Below, piece after piece: positions 8,378 to 15,370 of a stretch of DNA of 18,665 nucleotides; position 1 is the stretch's first letter, and each line of letters starts with the position of its first letter. This DNA is from CAVZLD01 sp964522605. Its GTDB lineage: Bacteria; Planctomycetota; Planctomycetia; Pirellulales; Pirellulaceae. The stretch spans positions 1-18,665 of the forward strand of contig CAZFWV010000112.1 of the NCBI GenBank assembly GCA_964522605.1. The letters are read 5' to 3'. Below the pieces are notes generated by a model. It saw only the letters and a program-made list of their open reading frames with translations. It was not told where the DNA came from and did not search any database. The position numbers and the translations under genes are program-made.

Positions 8378-9883
8378 ATGCAACGCTGGCTGATCTGCTG
8401 TGTTCTTGTCTTCCTCGCGGGGCCCGTCCTGGCACAGGACCAGACCGATCGACCGAACATCGTGCTGATCCTGGCCGATGATGTCGGATATGGAGATCTC
8501 AGTTGTTACGGTGCAACACGGGTCTCAACCCCCAACCTCGATCAACTTGCGCAGGAGGGGCTGCTCTTGACGGACGCCCATTCCGCTGCCGCCACATGCA
8601 CGCCTTCCCGCTATGCTCTCCTGACCGGCGAGTACGCTTGGCGCCAGAAAGGCACGGGCATCGCTGCCGGCGATGCGAAGCTGATCATCGAACCCGGTCG
8701 ACTGACGCTCGCTTCTCTCCTGAAACAGGCGGGCTACAAGACCGGGGTCGTGGGGAAGTGGCATCTGGGCCTGGGAGACGGGCGATTGAATTGGAACGAC
8801 GAAATCCGGCCGGGCCCGCTGGAATTGGGATTCGATTATTGCTTCCTGATTCCCGCAACCGGTGACCGTGTGCCGTGTGTGTACGTCGAGAATCGCCGGG
8901 TCGTCGATCTGGATCCGAATGACCCGATCGAAGTGAGCTACCGCGGGCCCCTAGGGGATGAGCCGACCGGCGCATCCCATCCGGAGTTGCTCAAGATGCG
9001 ACCGAGTCACGGCCACAACCAGACGATTGTCAATGGGATCAGTCGGATCGGCTACATGCGAGGTGGAAAAGCGGCACAATGGGTCGACGAAGATATGGCA
9101 GATCGAATCACCGAGAAGGCGGTGAAGTTCATCGAAGAGCACCGGGAGGATCCATTTTTTCTCTTTTTTTCGACACACGACATCCACGTGCCTCGCGTTC
9201 CTCATGCGCGCTTCGTCGGGCAAACTGCGATGGGACCGCGTGGCGATGTGATTGCCCAACTGGATTGGTGCGTCGGTCAGATCTTGCAGACACTTCGGCA
9301 GCATCACTTGACCAAGAACACAATCGTGATGTTCACCAGTGACAATGGACCGGTGGTCGACGATGGATACCGTGACGATGCCGTGGAAAAGCTCGGCGAT
9401 CATCGGCCGGCGGGCCCGTGGCGTGGGGGAAAATACAGCAACTTCGAAGGCGGTACGCGCGTCCCCTGGATCGTTTCCTGGCCCGGACGTGTACCGACCG
9501 GACAATCACGAGCGCTCGTCTGCCAAGTCGACCTCGTTGCGTCATTCGCAGCCTTCACGGGTCAGGAGTTCGACAAATCCACGGCGCCCGATAGCCAGAA
9601 TGTGATGTCCGCTCTGCTGGGCGATGACGCCGTCGGCCGCGATCATCTCGTCGAACAGGCACGCACCCAATCGTTGCGTCAAGGCGAATGGAAATACATT
9701 CCGCCCAATCCGGGTGCGAGAATCAACCGAAGCACGAACACGGAACTGGGGAGCGACGCATCGCCGCAGCTCTATCAACTGGAACAAGATCCAGCCGAGT
9801 CAACGAATGTGGCCGCCGAACAGCGCGCGATCGTCGAGCAACTTGACGCACAATTGAAGTCCATTCGCCAACCGGGGCGATGA
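8378..9883 (+). CDS. Secreted S1-type (formylglycine) sulfatase
   Basis: This 501-residue sulfatase hydrolyses sulfate esters, probably on a polysaccharide outside the cytoplasm. A signal peptide (about 1-19, ending VLA/QDQ) is followed by the family metal-site strand RPNIVLILADDVGYGD (D34, D35). The formylglycine motif CTPSR has its maturation cysteine at C74. GKWHLG (K127, H129), STHDIHVPR (H267, H270), TSDNG (D322, N323) and RGGKYSNFEGGTRVP (K352) complete the usual active-site set, so it looks intact. It needs a formylglycine-generating enzyme, not encoded here. GAGGAGGT 7 bases upstream fixes the start. It is divergent from the GH106 operon, which suggests a shared sulfated, rhamnose-containing substrate (inference). 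The substrate subfamily cannot be told by eye. Confidence 0.93.
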   Translation: MQRWLICCVLVFLAGPVLAQDQTDRPNIVLILADDVGYGDLSCYGATRVSTPNLDQLAQEGLLLTDAHSAAATCTPSRYALLTGEYAWRQKGTGIAAGDAKLIIEPGRLTLASLLKQAGYKTGVVGKWHLGLGDGRLNWNDEIRPGPLELGFDYCFLIPATGDRVPCVYVENRRVVDLDPNDPIEVSYRGPLGDEPTGASHPELLKMRPSHGHNQTIVNGISRIGYMRGGKAAQWVDEDMADRITEKAVKFIEEHREDPFFLFFSTHDIHVPRVPHARFVGQTAMGPRGDVIAQLDWCVGQILQTLRQHHLTKNTIVMFTSDNGPVVDDGYRDDAVEKLGDHRPAGPWRGGKYSNFEGGTRVPWIVSWPGRVPTGQSRALVCQVDLVASFAAFTGQEFDKSTAPDSQNVMSALLGDDAVGRDHLVEQARTQSLRQGEWKYIPPNPGARINRSTNTELGSDASPQLYQLEQDPAESTNVAAEQRAIVEQLDAQLKSIRQPGR

Positions 9884-9950
9884 GCGAGCCGCGACGCGTG
9901 TTTGATCGCCCTGGTGGTTACGCAGCAGTCGAACGGAACCAAAGATCGAG

Positions 9951-10034
9951 AAGAGGAACCGCGGATCGAACGGATAAAACGGATGTCCGCGGATCGGTCC
10001 GTGCCGATCCGTCCTCTCCGTCGAATCCGTGGTC
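9951..10034. repeat. Degenerate palindromic intergenic repeat (REP-like)
   Basis: The left arm (9951-9984) and the reverse complement of the right arm (10007-10040) match at 24 of 34 positions when aligned by eye. The words ACCGCGGAT, ACGGAT and their complements recur. In the centre is a perfect 8-bp hairpin, CGGATCGG-TCCGTG-CCGATCCG (9990-10011). It sits between the convergent sulfatase and glutamate-synthase genes, the usual place for REP-like elements. I recognise the CCGCGGAT/ACGGAT wording from repeats seen in other environmental bacterial genomes, but no second copy is in this window. There is no T-tract, so it is not a clear terminator. Confidence 0.6.
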
Positions 10035-10078
10035 CCTTCTTCTCCTCAGGTCCACCCTGAACGCGATTTCGTCTGGCT

Positions 10079-11752
10079 CTACGTCATCAGGATCTTGCGG
10101 GCCGAATCATCACCCGCGTCGGTGATGAAGGGGATCTTGGTTTCGCGTTCGGTTTCTCGGTTGGCTGACGCGACATCTCCCCGATCGATTTCCGACAGCG
10201 AAAATTTGCGGGCACCGGCCATGAGTTGTTGCAGTCCGGCCGCGAGCTTATCGCAGAGCGTCCAGATGGCGATCGCTCCGTACGGAATATTCTTCATCTC
10301 GTCCTTGCCCACCTTTTCCTGCACGTCGTAATAGCCAGCGAAGATCTCGTCGGCCGAGTGCCCGATTTCTCGCACGGTCGACGGCAGCTTATCCCAATTG
10401 CCATGAACCTTGTCGCTACGAATCAAGTGACCGTCGACGATCACTTCACGCTCCTCTCCCTTGAGGACGCCTTCCACATTCGAGCCGACGAAACCGGGGA
10501 TCATCAAAGCCCGCCCCATACAGATCAATTTGGTAAAGGGCGCGCCGAGTGCGAGCGCCTTGAAAATATGATCCTCACGCGCGAGGCCTCCGGCAAACGC
10601 CATGTCCACGACGTGACGCCCCCGGTCTGCCAGGAGCTTGGCATACTCGTGCGCCTTCGCGTGTAACAGAATCGAAGGAACACCCCAGCAATCCATCATG
10701 TTCCAGGGGCTCATCCCCGTGCCGCCACCCGATCCATCGATCGTTAACAGGTCGAGTTCGGCATCGCTGGCGAACTTGATCGCCATCGCCAGACCTTCCA
10801 TGCCGTAGGAGCCGGTCTTGAGTGTGATCCGCGGGTAGCCCAGCTTCCGGAGATAGTCCACGCTCTGCATGAAGTTTTCCTGAACCTTCTCGACCGAGTC
10901 GAGATCCGTATAGCCGAGGCGACTGTGACGGGCAAAGGCCCGGATGGCATTGTGCTCAAACGCGTCCTTCACACCCGGCAAGGTGGGATCGGGATCGACC
11001 ACATATCCGCGTTCTTTCAGGAACATCGCATAATCGTACGTCGTAACCTGGATCTCCCCTCCGATATCCTTGGCCCCTTGGCCCCACTTCAGTTCGATCA
11101 CCGCCTTGTCGCCGTACTTCTCGACGACATACTCCGCCACGCCGTTGCGCGTGTCTTCAACATTCAACTGAACGATGACCGTTCCGTAGCCGTCGTAGTA
11201 ACGGAGGAACGTGTCGACGCGGCGATCCAGCTCCGGCGATTTCTGCACGCGGCCTTTGGCCAACTCGGACTGTCGATCGACCCCCACGACGTTTTCCCCG
11301 ACCACGATCGGAAACCCGACCAACGCGGCGCCTACCGCGAACGATTCCCAGTACTTCGCTGCGATGAAGGTCGATCCGAGGGCACCGGTCATCAGTGGAA
11401 CCCGCGCCTTCGTCTTCATCCGCGTGCCAAATTCCGTTTCCACACGCACGTTCGGGAAGATGCAGTCGTCCGGGTTGCTCGTCAGACCGGCCGGCAGCCC
11501 ATGGGCTCCGTAGACATACCCCTGGACGCGGAGCGCATCGTAATTGACTCCCACGTGTGTCGTGTTGGCACTTCCGGCGGTGATGGAACCGAAATCTCGA
11601 GGGTACAGCAATCGTCGGCCCATCATGCTGCCCAGCCACGTCTCACATTTCCCCTTGCAATCGGCACGGCACAGGGTGCACAACCCCGACTCCGCCGGAT
11701 TGGCTCGATTGGCGGTCCCCAGAGCATCATTCTGCCGGTTCAGCTGGATCAT
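10079..11752 (-). CDS. FMN-binding glutamate synthase-domain protein (archaeal-type)
   Basis: This 557-residue cytoplasmic protein carries the FMN/2-oxoglutarate domain of glutamate synthase (PF01645), which forms glutamate from 2-oxoglutarate and ammonia. The N-terminus has a cysteine cluster, CTLCRADCKGKC (C25, C28, C32, C36), that could bind an iron-sulfur cluster. The core follows: ELKWGQGAKDIGGEIQ, the glycine-rich FMN loop DGSGGGTGMSPWNMM (about 338-352) and FAGGLAREDHIFKALALGA. There is no glutaminase domain, so it resembles the compact archaeal-type subunits, which need free ammonia or a separate glutaminase. The electron donor is unknown. The ATG at 11752 has GAGGG 8 bases upstream. 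It is divergent from an NrpR-like regulator, supporting a nitrogen-assimilation role. Related proteins are often named only 'FMN-binding glutamate synthase family', so the exact reaction is not certain. Confidence 0.88.
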   Translation of the reverse strand: MIQLNRQNDALGTANRANPAESGLCTLCRADCKGKCETWLGSMMGRRLLYPRDFGSITAGSANTTHVGVNYDALRVQGYVYGAHGLPAGLTSNPDDCIFPNVRVETEFGTRMKTKARVPLMTGALGSTFIAAKYWESFAVGAALVGFPIVVGENVVGVDRQSELAKGRVQKSPELDRRVDTFLRYYDGYGTVIVQLNVEDTRNGVAEYVVEKYGDKAVIELKWGQGAKDIGGEIQVTTYDYAMFLKERGYVVDPDPTLPGVKDAFEHNAIRAFARHSRLGYTDLDSVEKVQENFMQSVDYLRKLGYPRITLKTGSYGMEGLAMAIKFASDAELDLLTIDGSGGGTGMSPWNMMDCWGVPSILLHAKAHEYAKLLADRGRHVVDMAFAGGLAREDHIFKALALGAPFTKLICMGRALMIPGFVGSNVEGVLKGEEREVIVDGHLIRSDKVHGNWDKLPSTVREIGHSADEIFAGYYDVQEKVGKDEMKNIPYGAIAIWTLCDKLAAGLQQLMAGARKFSLSEIDRGDVASANRETERETKIPFITDAGDDSARKILMT

Positions 11753-12061
11753 GATCGTTTCCCTCGAAATGGTAATAAGATGCTGTCATTGTGGCATGCT
11801 ACTGCCAATAATCGGCCGACCCCGAAGGCGGGCCATGAAAGAAATCGGCTACAATACAGCATAAAATGTGCCAAGCGAGACCAGCCCAGCGAAGCACCTC
11901 CGCACGAAACCCGCCTCATTTCGGCAGTTTTGCCGATACGGATCGCTTTCTGGCACTCACCAGGCTGTTTGGTCAGCAAAACTGCCGTAAGATGGCGGCC
12001 AACGGCAATCTCTCGCAGAGGGCTGCCGCAGAGGACTGCCGAAACCCGGAGAGCAAACCGA
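11753..12061. promoter_or_regulatory. gltB-like/nrpR-like divergent control region with palindromes
   Basis: This 309-bp spacer separates the two divergent nitrogen genes and holds no plausible gene. Palindrome 1 is TGGCA-N6-TGCCA (11792-11807), about 40 bp before the glutamate-synthase ATG. Palindrome 2 is TCGGCA-GTTT-TGCCGA (11921-11936). A 12-bp exact inverted pair, CGGCAGTTTTGC (11922-11933) and GCAAAACTGCCG (11976-11987), includes palindrome 2, with centres 54 bp apart. All share GGCA/TGCC half-sites. The known NrpR operators of methanogens are GGAA-N6-TTCC, the same layout as palindrome 1 but a different sequence. A TACAAT word (11859-11864) could be a plus-strand -10 but lacks a clear -35. 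Confidence 0.5.
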
Positions 12062-13078
12062 ATGGAGAAGATTGCCCGCAACCGAACCGCGATCCTGAAT
12101 GCCCTCCTGCATGCGACGACACCGGTCAATTCCGCACGGCTGGCCGAGAAACTGCGCGCCCAGGGGGTCCACCTGAGCGAACGGACCGTGCGACTCTACC
12201 TGACGCAGCTGGACGCCGAAGGGCTGAGCGAATCCCGGGGCCGCCGCGGTCGGGTGATCACCGAAAAGGGGCGGGAGGAACTGCGGGCGATTCAGTCGCT
12301 GGAGCGCGTCGGGTATCTGTCCGCCAAGATCGACCAGATGACCTACGCCATGACGTTTGACCTAGCAACGCGCACCGGAAGCGTCGTCGTGAACACTTCG
12401 CTAGTCAGCCCACTGCATTTGGCGCGCTGCATCCATGACGTCTGCCGCGTCTTTGCCGGTGGTTACGCGATGGGAAACCGAGTGGCGTTGCTGTCTCCCG
12501 GAGAGACCGTAGGAAACCTGACGGTCCCGCAAGACAAGGTGGGATTCTGCACCGTTTGTTCGATCACGCTCAACGGCGTTCTGCTCAAGCACGGCGTGCC
12601 CACGACATCGCGTTTTGGTGGATTGCTCCAACTACGCGACGGCAGGCCCCTGCGATTCGTCGAGATGATTCACTATGACGGGACGACGATCGATCCATTG
12701 GAAGTCTTCATCCGCAGCGGCATGACCGACTACTCAGGGGCAATTCGGGATGGAAACGGCTTGATTGGCGCCAGCTTCCGGGAAATGCCGGAAGACAGTC
12801 GGCAGCTGGTGCTGCAATTGGCGGATCGGTTATCGGCGGTTGGTCTGGGCGCCTTTGTGGAGGTGGCCATGCCGGGCCAGGCGGTCCTGGGACTACCCAG
12901 CAGTCCGGGGCGCATCGGATCCGTTGTGATTGGGGGCTTGAACCCAATCGCGATTCTCGAGGAGATGGGCTATCGCGTTTATTCACGGGCGCTTTCCGGC
13001 TTGTTGGATTACAGCCGGATGTATTCCTACGAAGAACTGCCCGAGGCCTTAGCGCCATTTCTGAGCGAATCGGCGTAG
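12062..13078 (+). CDS. NrpR-like transcriptional regulator (winged helix + DUF128)
   Basis: This 338-residue protein resembles NrpR, the repressor of nitrogen-assimilation genes in methanogens, which releases DNA when 2-oxoglutarate binds. Residues about 5-75 form a winged helix (LSERTVRLYLTQLDAEGL, then GRRGRVITEKGREEL). Residues about 82-330 form one DUF128/NrpR effector domain: GFCTVCSITLNGVLLKHGVP (161-180), SRFGGLL (183-189), YDGTTIDPLEVFI (205-217), GASFREMP (236-243) and GGLNPIAILEEMGY (291-304). Methanogen NrpR proteins can carry two such domains; here there is one. I chose the ATG at 12062 because GGAGAG lies 8 bases before it and homology starts there; the frame is open much further upstream but that part is antisense to the glutamate-synthase gene. 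The divergent neighbour is the likely target, with probable autoregulation (inference). Confidence 0.85.
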   Translation: MEKIARNRTAILNALLHATTPVNSARLAEKLRAQGVHLSERTVRLYLTQLDAEGLSESRGRRGRVITEKGREELRAIQSLERVGYLSAKIDQMTYAMTFDLATRTGSVVVNTSLVSPLHLARCIHDVCRVFAGGYAMGNRVALLSPGETVGNLTVPQDKVGFCTVCSITLNGVLLKHGVPTTSRFGGLLQLRDGRPLRFVEMIHYDGTTIDPLEVFIRSGMTDYSGAIRDGNGLIGASFREMPEDSRQLVLQLADRLSAVGLGAFVEVAMPGQAVLGLPSSPGRIGSVVIGGLNPIAILEEMGYRVYSRALSGLLDYSRMYSYEELPEALAPFLSESA

Positions 13079-13190
13079 TGCGGGCTGTGCCAACGCGGGG
13101 GATCGCGCGCAGCGTCGTTGTGGGCGAGTCGGAAAACGAAGCGCCTCCAGCCGCAGCCACCATCGGCATGAGTCTGAATCGGCCAGCAGC

Positions 13191-13220
13191 TTGGTAGGAA
13201 TTCGCTGGTTCTTGTATAAT
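13191..13220 (+). promoter_or_regulatory. Sigma-70-type promoter for the HEAT-Hint gene
   Basis: A perfect -10 box TATAAT (13215-13220) follows TTGGTA (13191-13196, 4 of 6 consensus matches) with an 18-base spacer. Transcription would start near 13227 and leave a leader of about 115 bases. The leader contains the hairpin CCGAAG-ATCT-CTTCGG (13261-13276). The rest of the 13079-13341 spacer shows no gene. Confidence 0.65.
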
Positions 13221-13341
13221 TCAACGCGCATCCGGATTGACTCACCGACCGACGTGCGCACCGAAGATCTCTTCGGCTTGGGTATCTGCCGACGCCACAA
13301 GCGGGTTCCTTGGAGACTTGGAATGGGAGGAGGGATGTCCG

Positions 13342-15207
13342 ATGTCTACCCACAGCACTCAAATGGGGTCCGCCCTCATCGCTCTCGTCGGGTTGCTGAT
13401 TTCAGCTTTTGCGACGTTCGCCGAAACGCCCCCATCAGAACAAGAAGAGCCGCCCTGCAGCGCGGAACAACTGACGCGCACTGCGATTCAGTTTGGCCTC
13501 GAAGGCGCGACACACTATGAACGGCTTACGTTGCTGAGCGCTCTGCGGGAAGATCCCGACTATGAATTGGCCCATTGGCGCAACGGCGAGGTGTTCGTCT
13601 CGGATGGCTGGCGGCCATTCGACGAAGCGGAAGAGTTGCTGGCTCAGGATCCCGCATTGTTCGAATACCGCGCGTTACGTGCGGATACGCAGAACATTCC
13701 TCAGCGCGAATTTGCGTTGGCCCATTGGTGTCGCGAACGCGGACAAGTCGATCGTGAGCGGTTGCATTGCGCGCGCATTTTGATGAACCCGAAGAGCAGC
13801 CCACAATTGTGTGAAAAGGCGATGCGCAGCTCCGGCTTGCGTGTCTATCACGGCCAGTTGATGACGGAAGAGTCTGTTCGTCATCTGCAGCAGAAGGACG
13901 AACAAGCTGAAGCGGCTTTTGAGCAGTGGGCGCCACGAATGGAGAAATGGTTGCGCAGCATCGAGACGGGATTACCCCGCGCACAGCGGTATGCGATGCA
14001 AGAGCTGCAATCCACGAGAGATCCGGCGGCGATTCCCGCATTGGAAGCGGTGTTGTCCAGCCACAACGAATCGATGGCGCTGGAAGTTGTCACCATTCTG
14101 GCCCAGATGCCCGAGCCCGAGGCAACGGCATCGCTGGTGCGGCACGCACTCGAACTGGAGTCTCTTCGCGTCCAGGATGCCGCCATCGAGGAACTACGAA
14201 AGCGGCCGCTGCACGATTACATACCGCAGATTCTCGGCCAACTGCTGGCTCCAATTCAATCGACTTTTACGGTTCAGCTCCTGCCCGACGGTTCAGTGCA
14301 TCATGAACACCAATTGATGCGCGAAGGGACGCAACAGACACTCGTGTCTGAGGTCAATCGGATCGTCACGCCAAAACTCACACAAAGGCACGCGATCTCG
14401 AACGTGGAGAAAGCCGAAAAACACTCTTGGTCCAAGATGAGCCGGAAAGAATCGCGTTACAAGATTGCGGAATCGCAGCGATGGTTGGCTTTTCAGGCGG
14501 CCATGCACTCCCGTCAGTTGGAAGCCAACGTCGCTCTGGCCAATGAACGGATTGCGCAACATAACGCACGGATTTATCCGGTCCTGCAGGAGGTGACCGA
14601 CGAAGCTTTGCCGTGGACTCCTGATGCATGGTGGCAGTGGTGGGAAGAGTACAACGAACTCTATTCGCCTTCCAAACCAACCTACAGCTTTTCGACGGTG
14701 CAAATCCAACCCCATTACGTCCCTGTCTACCATCTACCCGTGTCTTGCTTCGCCGCGGGAACGCTCGTTCGCACAGAAAGCGGCCTCGTTCCGATTGAAC
14801 AAGTTCAGATTGGCGACCGCGTTCTGGCGCAAGAACCGACGACCGGGGAATTGGCCTACAAGGTCGTTGTCGATACGACGCAGCGTCCCCCAAGCCCTCT
14901 ACTCCGACTGTCCACCGGGGCCGGACCGATCGACACGACACTCGGACATCCCTTCTGGGTCAATGGCACAGGCTGGCGAATGGCGAAGCGATTGAAGGTC
15001 GGGGATTCGCTCCACGCGCAAGGCGCACCTCAGATCGTTGATTCGATCACACCGATCCTTGCTGGACCGGCTCATAATCTGATTGTGGATGAGTTCCACA
15101 CGTATTTCGTCAGCGCACAGAATCTGTTGGTCCACGACGGGACGTTGCGCCAACCGACGCGTGCGCTCACACCGGGCTTGGAACTCGCGGCGACCGAGAC
15201 CCCGTAG
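13342..15207 (+). CDS. Secreted HEAT-repeat protein with C-terminal Hint (intein-like) domain
   Basis: This is a 621-residue exported protein. The start at 13342 is chosen over an in-frame ATG at 13237 because GGGAGGAGGG lies 7 bases upstream and the signal peptide (about 1-27, ending ATFA/ET) begins there. Residues about 60-200 hold a helical region with HWCRERG-type wording, and about 207-295 look like HEAT repeats. A Trp-rich stretch (about 421-447, with DAWWQWWEEYNELY) precedes the Hint domain (469-600): nucleophile C469 in SCFAAGT, TLGH block-B motif (T533, H536), and the end block FHTYFVSAQNLLVHDG (H598, D599). The usual C-terminal Asn is Asp, and only about 20 residues follow. Known Hint domains self-cleave; this one may perform only the N-terminal acyl shift. 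No toxin domain follows. The role is unknown; the architecture recurs, from memory, in planctomycetes. Confidence 0.82.
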   Translation: MSTHSTQMGSALIALVGLLISAFATFAETPPSEQEEPPCSAEQLTRTAIQFGLEGATHYERLTLLSALREDPDYELAHWRNGEVFVSDGWRPFDEAEELLAQDPALFEYRALRADTQNIPQREFALAHWCRERGQVDRERLHCARILMNPKSSPQLCEKAMRSSGLRVYHGQLMTEESVRHLQQKDEQAEAAFEQWAPRMEKWLRSIETGLPRAQRYAMQELQSTRDPAAIPALEAVLSSHNESMALEVVTILAQMPEPEATASLVRHALELESLRVQDAAIEELRKRPLHDYIPQILGQLLAPIQSTFTVQLLPDGSVHHEHQLMREGTQQTLVSEVNRIVTPKLTQRHAISNVEKAEKHSWSKMSRKESRYKIAESQRWLAFQAAMHSRQLEANVALANERIAQHNARIYPVLQEVTDEALPWTPDAWWQWWEEYNELYSPSKPTYSFSTVQIQPHYVPVYHLPVSCFAAGTLVRTESGLVPIEQVQIGDRVLAQEPTTGELAYKVVVDTTQRPPSPLLRLSTGAGPIDTTLGHPFWVNGTGWRMAKRLKVGDSLHAQGAPQIVDSITPILAGPAHNLIVDEFHTYFVSAQNLLVHDGTLRQPTRALTPGLELAATETP

Positions 15208-15211
15208 ACTC

Positions 15212-15311
15212 NNNNNNNNNNNNNNNNNNNNNNNNNNNNNNNNNNNNNNNNNNNNNNNNNNNNNNNNNNNNNNNNNNNNNNNNNNNNNNNNNNNNNNNNN
15301 NNNNNNNNNNN
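15212..15311. other. Assembly gap (100 N)
   Basis: A run of exactly 100 N bases, the usual placeholder for a gap of unknown size. It begins four bases after the stop of the HEAT-Hint gene and ends 59 bases before the PEP-CTERM start, so any terminator, promoter or small gene between them is lost. The distance and linkage between the two flanks are only as good as the scaffolding. Confidence 0.98.
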
Positions 15312-15370
15312 AATCCATCGTGTTCGGTTGGCTTCATCGAATTCAGGCACCTTCGATCGTGAGGAGTTTA

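Noticed and set aside
10925..12061. Long in-frame N-terminal extension of the NrpR-like gene
   Set aside because: It runs antisense through the glutamate-synthase gene, its product is low-complexity and family-less, and a proper ribosome site and homology start are found at 12062.
13237..13341. Upstream ATG start for the HEAT-Hint protein
   Set aside because: It would bury the signal peptide behind 35 polar residues; GGGAGGAGGG before 13342 and the signal peptide position favour the later start.
15083..15370. Open frame through the N gap joined to the PEP-CTERM protein
   Set aside because: The frame is open only because N bases cannot give stops; the signal peptide and GAGGAG site show the start at 15371.
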